Assembly: GCF_001411555.2 (NCBI RefSeq)
Contig: NC_049911.1
Span: forward strand, 31,221,044 to 31,285,043
Direction of reading: 5' to 3'
Length of the DNA: 64,000 bases
Source: Juglans regia
Lineage: Eukaryota; Streptophyta; Magnoliopsida; Fagales; Juglandaceae
Shown here: in pieces, positions 36,001-46,458 of the stretch
Numbering within the stretch: the stretch's first letter is position 1
Layout: each line of letters starts with the position of its first letter
Translations under genes and position numbers: made by a program
The notes under the pieces: generated by a model
Seen by the model: only the letters and a program-made list of their open reading frames with translations
Database searches by the model: none
What the model was told of the DNA's origin: nothing

Positions 36001-37937
36001 TATATAGATGGACACAAGATATTGCATGCTTAAGAAGTTACATGCTAAGGAATGTGTGAATTAGACAGATGCTACACTTATTTTGGTTTCCTTCAATTGA
36101 AATGGTATAACTCAAGGTCTTGACATAAATTCAAAAAATCTGCTCTTTTAATTCTTTTGGTGATTTCAAATTTCAGTAGTTTGTATAGTATTTCTTATAC
36201 AGATAGGTGTTGTTTGGATAGTGAGTTGAGATGAGATGAGATGAAAGTTAAAAGTTGAATAAAATATTGTTAGAATATTATTTTTTAATATTATTATTGT
36301 TTTGGGATTTGAAAAAGTTGATATTTTGTGTGGAAATATGGGAAAGTTGTAATGATGAGATGAGCTGAGATGAGATGAGTTGAGATGAGATGAGATGAAA
36401 TGCATCTTGTATCCAAACCGGGCCTTAGTGTCAACGTTTAACTGCATATAGGTTAAACTGTAAGATGTAACCAACGGTATGCATTCTAAGATTCTTATTT
36501 CGCTGCAAAGTCTGTGAGACAATTCAATTGTATATCCTATTGGAAGAACTCTTAAGGCATTCAAGACGTGATATTAATTTATAGTATCTGACTTTTCTGG
36601 TGTCACCATTGTGGAGCAAATAAGAATGAAATGATAATCAAGTACAATCAGTAGATTGTATTTCAAGAATTAGGCTGATTTATTTTTCTAAATTTGTGTT
36701 CAGAACAAAGCATTTTTATAATTCAGATGTTTGTGATTCATATGCAGAAAACTCACTAAGGAGCTATGTGATGTAATAGAAGACTACAGTCTTGTCAATT
36801 TTACAACCTTAGATATCCAGGCATGCTAGTCTCTATTTCATTCCTTCTGAAGTTTGCATGAATTGTTTAGAATGTGTGTTCTTAGTGAGATGCTGTTTTT
36901 CAGGATAAAGAGAGTGTAGGGAATCTAGTGAAGCTTATAGACAAGACCAACGGGTACATTTTTGCTGGCATAGAAGCGAGTGCAGTTGAATTCAGCAAGA
37001 TTGCAGTTGGTCCTCTTGACTGGGATTATTACAGATATCCTTGTTCTCTCATGATTCTTAATATCATATTTCTTCATATTCATATGGTTGTTTTTGTATG
37101 GAATCTAACTGACCAAAATCTCATCAGCTAGCATTACAGCATATTTTCCAACTACCTTTCTGCTGCATCTTTCAATCTGAATTATTTAACATTAAATCGT
37201 TTTGCTGCTTTTCCAGCACGGTTTAACAGATAAGGGATGGATAATTTCTTCAAAAGTGGCAATGAAAACAACTTTTCAGGAAAATTTTGAACTGCATGAT
37301 TAGAAAAGGAAGATTAATCTGCAAATGTCTTCCAAATAGGTGTCTGATCTGGCGATGATTTGGATTAAAAAAATGGTTGGTTATGAGTTATACATTACCT
37401 GCGGTTTTTCTTGTATTAATGACTTAGGAAACATGTGGTTGATCCCATCCTTTTCAGATTAGGATGCTATATTGGAACTGAAAATGTAGTGTGGTAATGT
37501 TTCAATTATGCATGTGTGACAGCCTATACCCTCGCGTAGATCAGATCTGGATGACTTTATTTTGGATTTGTCATCATTAACTTTATGTTTTCTTTGATTC
37601 TGGAATCGAGCAGTATATAATTATGAAACTTTGCTAATCTGGTGATTGTACTGCTTCGAATTCTTTCGACAACCAATTTAACAATATACCATCTTGTTGA
37701 TCCTCTTAGGTTGATTCATAAGCATGAAGTGGTCCCTTGTGCAAGTTATATTATGAGAGACTTGGAAGGAATTTCTTTAAGTTTGATGTATTGAATATCA
37801 TTGTTTTATGGAATGTCCATCATCTTTATTTCTTTGGAATGGAATACCATGAGTTTTGCTTGACAGAGAAGCTCACAGTTGCTGCAGTGCAAGAAAAGTA
37901 CATGAAAGATGATGAGAATTTCGATCAGAATGATTGA
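27069..37937 (+). CDS. QQT1: GPN-loop GTPase 2 homologue QQT1
   Basis: GPN-loop GTPases form dimers and act in assembly and nuclear import of RNA polymerase II. Arabidopsis QQT1 (At5g22370) is embryo-essential and microtubule-associated. Ten exons: 27069-27160, 27617-27661, 27754-27833, 28288-28362, 28574-28677, 35262-35418, 35525-35612, 36748-36820, 36904-37034 and 37877-37937. Together they give 301 residues in one frame, close to the family's ~298. Visible motifs: P-loop GPPGSGKT (9-16), GPN at 69-71, DFPGQ (104-108) and SKID (173-176). Intron 5 is 6,584 nt because of a LINE with nested elements. Intron 8 starts GC. Intron 9 is AT-AC with U12 signals. The C-terminus ([19 protein letters not shown]) is intact, so the gene looks functional. 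Confidence 0.93.
28882..29242. mobile_element. Tourist-like MITE in the LINE 3' region
   Basis: Ends GGGCTTGTTTGGGGAGTGAG and, inverted, GGGCATGTTAGGGGCATGGG, with GATGAGATGAGATGAG repeats and the AAAATATTGTAAGAATATAG-like core. About 361 bp. Flanks read TTA and TAA, so a 3-bp duplication is not perfect in this orientation. No ORF. Confidence 0.7.
29319..29532. mobile_element. Second Tourist-like MITE in the LINE
   Basis: Starts GGGCAAGTTTGGGGGGTGAG and ends CTCCCAAACCTGCC, in imperfect inversion. It is the same subfamily as the MITE in the copia LTR (25034-25253) but in reverse core orientation. About 214 bp, no ORF, target duplication not resolved. Confidence 0.7.
30055..30088 (+). mobile_element. 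34-bp LINE-tail micro-insertion
   Basis: A 34-bp segment ending TTATTACTTATCAAAAAA is flanked by perfect 12-bp repeats AATCTGCTGAGA (30043-30054 and 30089-30100). The sequence matches the 3' tail of the LINEs at 28780 and 47797 on their sense strand (ACTTATCAAAA with poly-A). It is therefore read as an extremely 5'-truncated retrotransposition event into the older LINE. Confidence 0.7.
30735..33489. mobile_element. 2.75-kb PIF/Harbinger-like element inside the LINE
   Basis: The ends are inverted: GAGCATTGGCATTGGATTAG at the left, and GAGCATTGGAATTGACTTAG as the reverse complement of the right. TTA flanks both sides (30732-30734 and 33490-33492). Removing the element and one TTA restores a continuous LINE reading ([11 protein letters not shown] followed by [13 protein letters not shown]). 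No transposase ORF is visible; the largest ORF (33295-32945, minus) is hydrophobic low complexity. The interior (about 31000-33000) is less AT-rich than a plain MITE and may be captured host sequence, which I could not identify. Confidence 0.75.
33696..33898. mobile_element. Tourist-like MITE in the LINE reverse transcriptase
   Basis: A 203-bp element with ends GGTGCCGTTTGGATAGTG and, inverted, GGCCCCATTTGGATAATG, flanked by TAA at 33693-33695 and 33899-33901. It interrupts the LINE coding sequence in the GLRINL motif; excision rejoins GLRINL to TKYEIVSVG in frame. Its core (GTTGAATAAAATATTGTTAG) is the common form of this family in the window. Confidence 0.85.
36206..36424. mobile_element. 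Tourist-like MITE in QQT1 intron 7
   Basis: About 219 bp from GGTGTTGTTTGGATAGTGAG to CCAAACCGGGCC, with GATGAGATGAGATGA runs near both ends. Nearly the same core as the copy at 33696. The right flank is TTA and the left flank ATA, so the target duplication is imperfect. It lies well away from both splice sites. Confidence 0.75.
36821..36903 (+). other. GC-AG intron 8 of QQT1
   Basis: The exon ends ATATCCAG and the intron starts GCATGC; the acceptor is TTTTCAG before GATAAAGAG. The protein frame ([14 protein letters not shown]) fixes the junction and no GT within reading distance would work. GC at the donor is a minor U2-type class. Confidence 0.85.
37035..37876 (+). other. U12-type AT-AC intron 9 of QQT1
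   Basis: The exon ends TGGGATTATTACAG and the intron starts ATATCCTT, the exact U12 donor consensus. The intron ends CTCAC, and a branch-site match TTGCTTGAC (consensus TTCCTTRAC, one mismatch) lies at 37856-37864, placing its A 13 nt before the intron end. Joining the exons gives [14 protein letters not shown], the expected conserved C-terminus. Confidence 0.92.
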
Positions 37938-40900
37938 AGGAAAAGCTCTGTTTCTGGTTAGCTTTCCACTTCCACGTGTTTGTGCTTTTGAGGATGCACG
38001 TCAGCATGTTTATGTACCTTCGAAACTGTCATTGTTCTGTTTCAGAGGCTTAACTGTTTTACCGCAGGTGTTGCTAAGCTTATTAGCAACTGTTTTTTAT
38101 GGTATGGGTGGAAGATCTGGAGAAGGATCAGAGTGGCAGAGGCCAGCTTCTTGTTCCTCCCTCCCTCTCTCATCAGCCGACCAACTCTTATGTGGCCTTT
38201 CCTTTGTAAAAAATAGGACAAATTGAAGTCATACAACAGCCTGTTCGATGCGTGCAGATGGTTAACTTTTGGAGAAAACGTCGGAGATTTTAAAGCTTTT
38301 GATAAGGCTTTAAAATCATGCGTGCTTTTGCAGTATTTATATTGGTGTGTAAGATCTTTAAAAGGATCATGCTAATCATTGTAGTTTTTCATATTGTTTC
38401 CCCGGGGTCGATTACTAAGTGATTTTTCTAGAAAAAAAAAAAACAAAAAATTAAATTCTAGGAAAATGTTATCAGGAAATAACGACTCAATAATTCATGA
38501 ATACGGGGCTTTAAGAGCATGTTTGGATGCTTGGAGTATCTCAAAAAATATTTTATGAATAATAATTAAATGATTTGAGAATTGGGTTAAAGAGTTAATA
38601 AAAGTATTATAAAGATAAAAAATTATTTGAATGTAATTTTTTTAAATTATTTTTGTTTTGAAGTTTATAAAAATTGTGTTGGTTTTTGTGTTTGAATAAT
38701 GATTAAGTAATGATTAAAGAAAAATTTGAAATTGAAAAATGTTGTATTTGTGTGATGTTTAAAAATGATTTTATGAGAAGTTTTGATAATTTGAAATTAG
38801 TTTGTTGGGCAGAAACTCCCCCCAAAAAGAGCAGTATTACATGTACTTATAATTAAAGGTGTTTATCCGGATCCGGATATTCGACTATAACTAGATCCAG
38901 ATCAGGATGCTAAAATTCGGGCGATTATCCGTCCGGATTAATCCAATCCGGGCGGATAATCGGATATCCGGATTTAATCCGAATCCGAGTTATAATCGGA
39001 TAAATCCGGTTTTTATTTTATTTTATTTGTTTTTAAAACACTTTAAAACTTAAAAAAATATTTGTATAGCACTTGTTTTTAAAAATGTTTTGATGAGGTC
39101 GAAAGACTTGAGAGAGAAGGCCAGAAGGGATTGGAGAAGACGAGAAAGTGAGACTGAGAGATCGAGAGAGATGACGGATTCAAAAAGACGAGAAAGCAAA
39201 CCCTAACGATTCGAGAAAGCAAAGCCCAAGATGATGAAGACAATTTCGACTGAAGACGAGAGAAAGGGGCAGGTTTTTTTTCATTTTAAAGGACCCAGTT
39301 ACTGATAACCGGGTCACATAATCGGATCTGAAATTTTTTAACTGCTCGAATGCACCTGGAATTTTAGGTTTCAGACCGGATCCCGAAAAAAACTGGTCCG
39401 GTTCAAAACCCTTACTTATAATTTTAGGTATAATATTTATTTTGTCAGTTTTTTTTAATTAAAATTTAAAATTTAAAAATTTTATAATTCTCAATAGAGA
39501 AATGCTTTAGTCACAAATAAATCTACAAAAGTATAAAATAAACTTACAAACTGTCATGATTTTATGTGATACGCTAGATTGTAAAGTTATTTTTATTATA
39601 AAATAGATCTAATCATATGAAACTATTTAAGTTTGTATGTTTACCTTTGTGTGATCTTTTCAGCATATTAATAATTGATACATGTAAAAATAAGTTTTTG
39701 ATAAATTTTTCTTCCAAGTACTTAACATTTAAAAAAAAAAAAAACTTCAAAAGTTTGCTTGGTAAACATATTGAGATTAAAGTTAAAAATTTAATAGAAT
39801 ATTGTTAGAATATACTTTTTTAATATTATTTTTATTTTAAGATTTGAAAAAGTTAAATTTTTTATTTTATTTTGTGTAAAAATTTATAAAAAAAAATATA
39901 TTAATTAAATAAGATGAGATAAGATAAATAAAGAAGAATTATGAAAACAATCGAAACTGGATTTCTTTAATCATAAAAGATGTTGGAAGTTTGATTGTAT
40001 GGGCAACTTGAGAAAATTATGGTTGATAACTTGATGTAGATAAAATTGTGATGTGTGGCAGCTGGTTATCAGTTTACTTTATTTGTTTAATGCCCTTCCA
40101 ACCTTTCATACAACGTGATCCAAATTTGGTGGCTTATAAAACTCAAGTCATATTCAAGGTTTGAAACCTATATGGTAATGGGTGTCACGTTTAGCAGATG
40201 CAAATCACTGACGCACGCGGTTACGTGGGAGACGGAAGTACACTGGAATTGAATTGTTCATGTTTAGCAGCTGAGAGCTGCAAAGCAAGCCAGAAGCCTC
40301 TACTTCTTCATCTGGCCGTTGACAAGTTTTTTCCTCTCAATGGAAACGCGTCCTCTAATTTCTTATTATTTTCCTTCCCAACTAAATACTTCAGATCGTT
40401 TAGATTTAGAGAATGTTTCCTTTCTTCTGATTATTACAATTTTTTTTTTATATTTTTACATAAAATATAATAAATAATTCATCATTTTCAAATCTAAATT
40501 TAACTTTTTTCAAAATTAAAATAATAATAATATTAAAATATAATATTCTAATAATATTTTATTCAATTTTTAGTTTTTATCTAAAACTATCTCATCTCAT
40601 CTCACTATTTAAACCAGCCATTTCTCTTTTGTAAATATTTGTTATTCACATTTTGCCACTAAGACAAGAATATTAATAATTGTCCATTGTTCAAAGACAG
40701 TTTATTCAACTTTCATATCATCTCAACTCACTCTGGTTTGGATAGTGAGATAAAATGAGATGATTTGTGAATAATAGTAAAATAGTTTGTGAATAGTAAT
40801 AAAATATTTGAGTTGAGACGTTTTATGAGATTTTGGAAAAGGAAAAATGCTAGTTTTCCTGTTGGGATTTTTTTATTTTTATTTTTTAACTTAATGATCA

Positions 40901-43808
40901 TAGAAGTATTTTTTAATGATATTATGAATTTTTTTAAATATTTAAAAGTGTTAAAAAATACATGTGAAAAAAAAGCAAAAAAAAAATATAGATGAAATGT
41001 ACTAGTGATAGCCTTCAACGGTGGCTGTAGAGCCCATTTGAAAAATGAAAAAAAAAAAATGAATAAAAATATTATAAAATTAAAATATTATTATAATATA
41101 ATTTTTGTTTTGAAAATTAAAAAAGTTAAATTATTTTTATATTTTGTATAAAAATTTAGAAAAATTAAAATAATTAAATAATGATTAGATTAAATAATAA
41201 AAAATTAAAAGTTGAAAAATATTTATATCGGAAGTGACGTGCTCTGCATATTATTAGTCTGACTCAACTGATAATTTATATCCTTAAAATTTTCCCACGT
41301 TGTAATTAAAGAACAATCGTTAATTCATTAGAAAATCTCGCATTTACATTTGGAATTGTAGACCTCAAAAGCGTGTAGACCTGAAAAAAAAAAGGGACCA
41401 AAATTCCTTTTCCATGGGAGCGTTGATTTTGTTCTCTTGCGGGAATTGTTTTGTTTTTATTCTTTTTTTATTTTTTTCCAGGAAAAATAAATTGTTGTTA
41501 TTGTTGGATAGGAGCAGTGGAGCACGTGATCCGGACAGGGTAAATGGACGTATTAGGCCTCCCCAATACTCGAGGCTTCTTAAAGAAATATTAATGTCCT
41601 CGGTTAAGTATTAAAAATCCTTAAATTCTCTAAGAAATTTTATTGACATTAAAATTATTTAGGAAACAATATTAAGAAATTCTCTAAAAAATAAATTAGA
41701 AAAACTATTAAAATATAAAAACTTTTAAGAAAATCATTTATGAGTCTAAATAATTATTAACCTTATTAGAATGTCTTGTTACTAAAAATAAATAATTATA
41801 AAATCATTTTAAAGTAATAACACGTTGCGGTAGATTGAGGTATTGTTTGGTTACACAGTTTAGATGAAATGAGATATGATGTTTTGTTGAAAATTGAATA
41901 AAATATTATTATAATATAATTTTTTAATATAATTTTTATATAAAAATTTTAAAAAATTATAATGATTATATGAGATGAGATAAGATGATTTGCCCGCCCA
42001 AACAAAAAGCAGATTAGGTTTTCAATCTTATATTTTCAAAATGTTTGCTAAGTACTGAATTTACATATGGAATTATTCTGAAGAAATATCTAATGGTGTT
42101 AGGCTGAAGTGAATGACGCGAGTGGATGGTGTCAAGTAATTAGTGAGTGCTTGTACAGGAAAAGTAAATATTAGATTTGTATAAATATTATATAATTATT
42201 AATTTTTTTAAAAAAAGAATAGATGATATTTGTGTATTTTATAACTATAAATATTATTTTTATTATCGCTATTTTTAATTTGTTTTTTTTTTTCTCATTC
42301 GAAACATCTAAAATTAGAGCGGATAAACTTTTGACAACGTGGATGGATAGCTTGGTCATCTCACCTTAGCCTAAATAAGGACCACCGTTTAGAGCAGGGT
42401 GACTACCTCTATATATAGAATAGATTAGCCGTTAATTAATAATATCAATGTTATTTTTTCTTCGCAGGTCTTTTTAAAGCTTCTTATAGTGTAGTTTGGT
42501 AATTTTCTTAGACAAATAGCCGTCATCCAAATCATCTGGAGGCTTTCCTTACTTACATAAATGAAACAGGGCTCGAGTTGTAGTTTAATTTAAGTCCCAT
42601 TCCTTACTTTCCCAACAACACTTTGTGATAAATCTGATGCGATTTTAAAAATTCAACCACAAAACCATTGTATTTAATTATATGTAAATGAATTAATTGG
42701 TACTCGGAAATTACTGATGTTTTTATTCCATTTTCACACTCTTATTTTCTTTCGTAGAAATGTGGAAATTGTTTTGAAAAAATTATTGAAATTCTTGTTT
42801 GTCTCTACTACTCTTTATTATTTTATTATTATTTTTTACATATTTTTTATTATTTTTTTATTATTATTCATAAAATACTTGAGAATAACTCACTACTCAA
42901 ATACAACTAAGACAGCTTACCAACAATTTTGAACTAATTTGAAATGGAAATTACTTTGGTTTAACCGAAGCAAATTCAAAGCTGGAGGTAGTTGGAATGT
43001 AATTAGTTATTTATCCAGCCCTGGCCGGCATTAAATTCCATCATAATTTCATTAATCATTTGCCACTTTATTAGGACATGGCGTGACTTTTACGTCCCTA
43101 GAAAATTTGCGAGAGGATTGATGTCATAGATTCGTGCCAACAACCAAAAATAAAAATTGATCAGATCTCTAGCTAGCTAGCTATCTATTATTATTATTAT
43201 TATTTATGATCTTAAAATAAAAATATCGTAATCAACAATATATATCGTCATCACATCATTTATAATTATAGAAAATTAAATAATTTCAAAAGAAATATAT
43301 TAACTAACTAACCTAGCTAGCCAACTAACCATGCATTCCGGCTCTTCAACTTATAATAGTTAATTGCGTGCTCCATCTAGGAGAACCGTTGGCTCTTGTA
43401 AATTCGTTCTAATTAATTAGTACATGCTAGTGCTATTGATGATCATGATGGCCCATTCAACAAGTACCCTTATCCAAGTCATATGGTTTATTTTCTATAA
43501 ATTCATATCCTTTGGTAGATTTTCCAATATTTAATATATATATAATGTGGCAAGAATATTAAACTGATCATGATCAAGGTGGTTCTTTCTTCCACCCCAA
43601 GAAGTCAAACAATGCCAAGATCCATGTGGGGGAAGCTTCTATATGATTTCTTTTTTTCAAACCTTTAATTTGACTAAAGGTTGCTTGGATCTAGCCCTCC
43701 AACCCCAAGCAAACCCCTGGAATAAATACTTGTGGAAATCTCTCTCTCCCTCAATCAACCAAATCAATTTCAAGTTCATCAATACGACCCAACGCCCTTT
43801 TCTTGCAG
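37938..43808. repeat. Gene-free, repeat-dense intergenic stretch
   Basis: Nearly 6 kb without a supported gene. It holds a MULE-like element (38855-39413, listed separately) and MITE-like blocks at about 39755-39930, 40403-40618, 40733-41215 and 41843-42001. The block at 41843 runs from TATTGTTTGGTTAC to GCCCGCCCAAACA. Low-complexity TTA repeats and a CTAGCTAGCTAG run lie near 43170-43200. Upstream of 43809 the sequence should contain the ZCF37-like promoter. Confidence 0.5.
38855..39413. mobile_element. Mutator-like non-autonomous element with 10-bp TSD
   Basis: A 559-bp element flanked by a perfect 10-bp duplication, ACTTATAATT (38845-38854 and 39414-39423). Its ends are imperfectly inverted (AAAGGTGTTTATCCGG against AAGGGTTTTGAACCGG, 12 of 16 identical). 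The left end is packed with TCCGGAT-type words and the right end has CCGGATCCCG and GGTCCGG. No transposase frame. A 9-11 bp duplication is typical of MULEs. Confidence 0.75.
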
Positions 43809-44558
43809 ATGTTGAATCTTTTCGTTTGTGGCAGTGGCACTTTTCATCGAGAAGAAGATGAAGCTGAACCATGGAGTAATAGTCCTTGTTCATCACCGAG
43901 AAAACCCAGAAGGAAGAACCATAACAAGGACAGCAAGAACCCATATTCCACTCGTGGGCTGGATAAGTTTTCTGAACTTCTAGCTGATCTTGAGGAGAAG
44001 AGGAATAAGATTTATTCACAAGTGGGCTCCCAAGACATCTCTCTCGTACGCTTCATGTACTCCAACTCCAATGATTGGGTTCCAATTGTGGTGAAGTCCA
44101 AGAACAACATGGAAGACAAAACACAGATCAGGGATATTGTCAAAGATAAGCATGATACACCGGCTAAAAGCTCCGTTGATTCGAAAGAACTGAAGCAGCC
44201 AATATTGGAATCAAATGAAAGGCCTAAGAAGAAGAGGTTCTTTTGGAACTTGAAGTTGGATAGATGGAGACGTCCATCTTATTATCTTCCAGCAATTGTA
44301 ATCTTGATTTTGTTGTTGTTGGCTGTGTTTGGGCGATCTTTTGCTATACTTTGTACCTCTCTTGGGTGGTACCTAGTCCCTGCCTTGAAGATGAGCCCCA
44401 ATACGAAAAGGTCAACAAAAAAGAAAACTTATGCAAGAGAATTGAGCGAGAATAAGATGGTGGTCAGTGAGAAGGCGAAAGAGTATACGAGAAGCAGTTC
44501 CGGGCTTGTGGATCAAGGCAAATCACCGCAGCAACACGGCCATCGGAAAAGCTGGTGA
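43809..44558 (+). CDS. ZCF37-like plant-specific membrane-anchored protein
   Basis: Single-exon gene of 249 residues beginning MLNLFVCGSGTF. It carries the NPYSTRGLDKFSELLADLEE segment (about residues 41-60), followed by KRNKIYSQVGSQDISLVRF. I recall these as hallmarks of Arabidopsis ZCF37 (At1g59590) and its paralogue; no biochemical function is known to me. A basic stretch (KKKRFFWNLKLDRWRR) precedes one strong hydrophobic segment at about 160-180 (YYLPAIVILILLLLAVFG), so it is probably membrane-anchored. The tail is Lys/Ser-rich and basic. There is no N-terminal signal peptide. The start was set at the ATG right after TCTTGCAG, matching the family N-terminus. Confidence 0.8.
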   Translation: MLNLFVCGSGTFHREEDEAEPWSNSPCSSPRKPRRKNHNKDSKNPYSTRGLDKFSELLADLEEKRNKIYSQVGSQDISLVRFMYSNSNDWVPIVVKSKNNMEDKTQIRDIVKDKHDTPAKSSVDSKELKQPILESNERPKKKRFFWNLKLDRWRRPSYYLPAIVILILLLLAVFGRSFAILCTSLGWYLVPALKMSPNTKRSTKKKTYARELSENKMVVSEKAKEYTRSSSGLVDQGKSPQQHGHRKSW

Positions 44559-46458
44559 AGATCATAATCGTCTGATTCTCTCCTTTCTCCGTCTTTTTCT
44601 GAGAAGTTAACAATCTGTCTGTTGTGTTCATAGGTGTAAATTTTTAACTAGTTTTGTAGGGTTTTTTTTTTTTTTAAATCTTCTTCTTCGCATGTTGGGT
44701 TGGATTGGAAATTGATCAATCGCTGCTTGACATGTTCACAAATGTATATTAAGTAATGTGTTTAGAGTTAGGCTATAGATCATGAAAGCAAGTCATGTCA
44801 TGTATAATCTGTATGGCACAGTGAGTTTGTCAGAGTCCAATGATAAATGAGCTTTCATGTGATCCCATTACTGTAGATTGATTATCTCTGCATGCAATGT
44901 GTTTTGATAAATTAACAGTCTCGCGATAGATGAAGTCTCGTCGATCTCGAGTGCTTAAAGAGTGGAAATAACGCTGAAAGAATAAAGATTGCGCACAGTT
45001 TCAAGGAAAAAAGCCGTAAATCTTGATACAAAAAGGTTTGCTTGGAGCATGAGCTGCTGGGTTAAAAGCCATTATGCAGTACAATTAGGTGGGCGTTCGC
45101 GACCAGTCAGTTATTTTATTTGAATGAAAAAAATGTAAACGCCTGGGAAAGTCTTTGCACCGTATGCTGAATTGTTCAAATTCCATTACCTGCCGATGCC
45201 AAATGGGGTTAGCATTCTTTCTAAAACGTAGCTACGGAATCTATCGAAGTCCGCCGTGAAATTCCAAGAAATTCCTTGGCGTAACATTGCAATCAAAGCC
45301 TCGAAAATTGCTACGCTAGCTGCTAACGTGATATTCGCAGAGCATATACATATTCCTGCTTGCAAGGCTAAAGATTCATTTTCCAACGTTTTCGGAGCTT
45401 AGAAGAGGAATGGCATGTGAATTATTTATTAAAAATAGTTTAGGATAGATAATTACGAGAATCTTCAATGATAGAAGTGAGGTAAAAGCATGTCCTGTTC
45501 TAATGCTTTGCCGCGAAATTTGGGTCAGATATTAAGGAAAGTAATATTAGATGTCACTGCAGTGAAAGATTCAGATTTATTTCCTCAAAGTAATGTGGTC
45601 AACCTTGATCACCAGTCGTTTCTATCAACTTTCCGAGAACGGGCTCTTTGCCCGTAAAACTTAGAAAAGTTCTACTTTAAGCAGATGATTTGGCCCGACT
45701 GGGTCAAACATCCAAAGGTCAACGAATTAGCATTATTATTATTATTATTATTATTTAGGCAATAGTGTCGAGGGGAAATGCCAATACGCTAAAGGCCTCG
45801 TGGCCAATGAAGTGGCCCAATCAACTTCTTACCGCAAAAGATGAGCATAATTTTATTTCCAGCGTCAGTGGCCAATAGAAGATCCATATCGAAGAAAATC
45901 TTGGCTCCAATTGTCCAAGGTAATTGGAGCTTGAATAATTGATTAGGGTAGCCCACCTGTCCTTTTATTCTAGACGATTAGGGTCACAATCAGCAATGTT
46001 TAAACAAATAATAAAACTCCAATGCATAGTTAAAATAAAGAATAATTTTATATATAATCGTAAAGTATATAAACATCATATAATCGTTTTAAAAAAGAAT
46101 AAAATTTACTATTAAAAAATTAATTTTTTTCCTGAGTTTTATGTTTTATTCATTTTTTTCAAAACGATTACGCGATAATTACACAATTCACGATTGCAAA
46201 TACCTTGTCAAAAATAAATAACTTCAATAAAAGTACTCTTCTTGTTTAACGCCAATACAATTTTTCTCGTTTAGCAAACAAAATGGCAAACTTTCGGGAG
46301 CACCATTAACAGAATGGCAGCTACCTTCAGGGCAGGCGATGGTAACTGACCATCGGATTATAAGTTGTTGTACAACACACAGTGATCAATTTGCAAATTG
46401 AATTTGCTTCTTAAAATCCAAGCTGTGTGAAGCAGTATCGATACGTGCATCACATTCC
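44559..46458. other. Gene-free stretch between ZCF37-like and AKAP17A-like genes
   Basis: The first few hundred bases are probably the ZCF37-like 3' UTR (T-run at 44660-44675). A 66-codon minus-strand open frame at 45186-45386 (containing WNFTADFDRFRSYVLERML) looks more protein-like than chance, but I recognise no homologue and see no splice partner. An ATT microsatellite lies near 45731-45755. Otherwise AT-rich and featureless. Confidence 0.4.

Noticed and set aside
37737..37876. ORF upstream of the last QQT1 exon as extra coding sequence
   Set aside because: It is intron 9 read through. The U12 AT-AC splice gives the conserved protein, and the ORF residues do not match the family.
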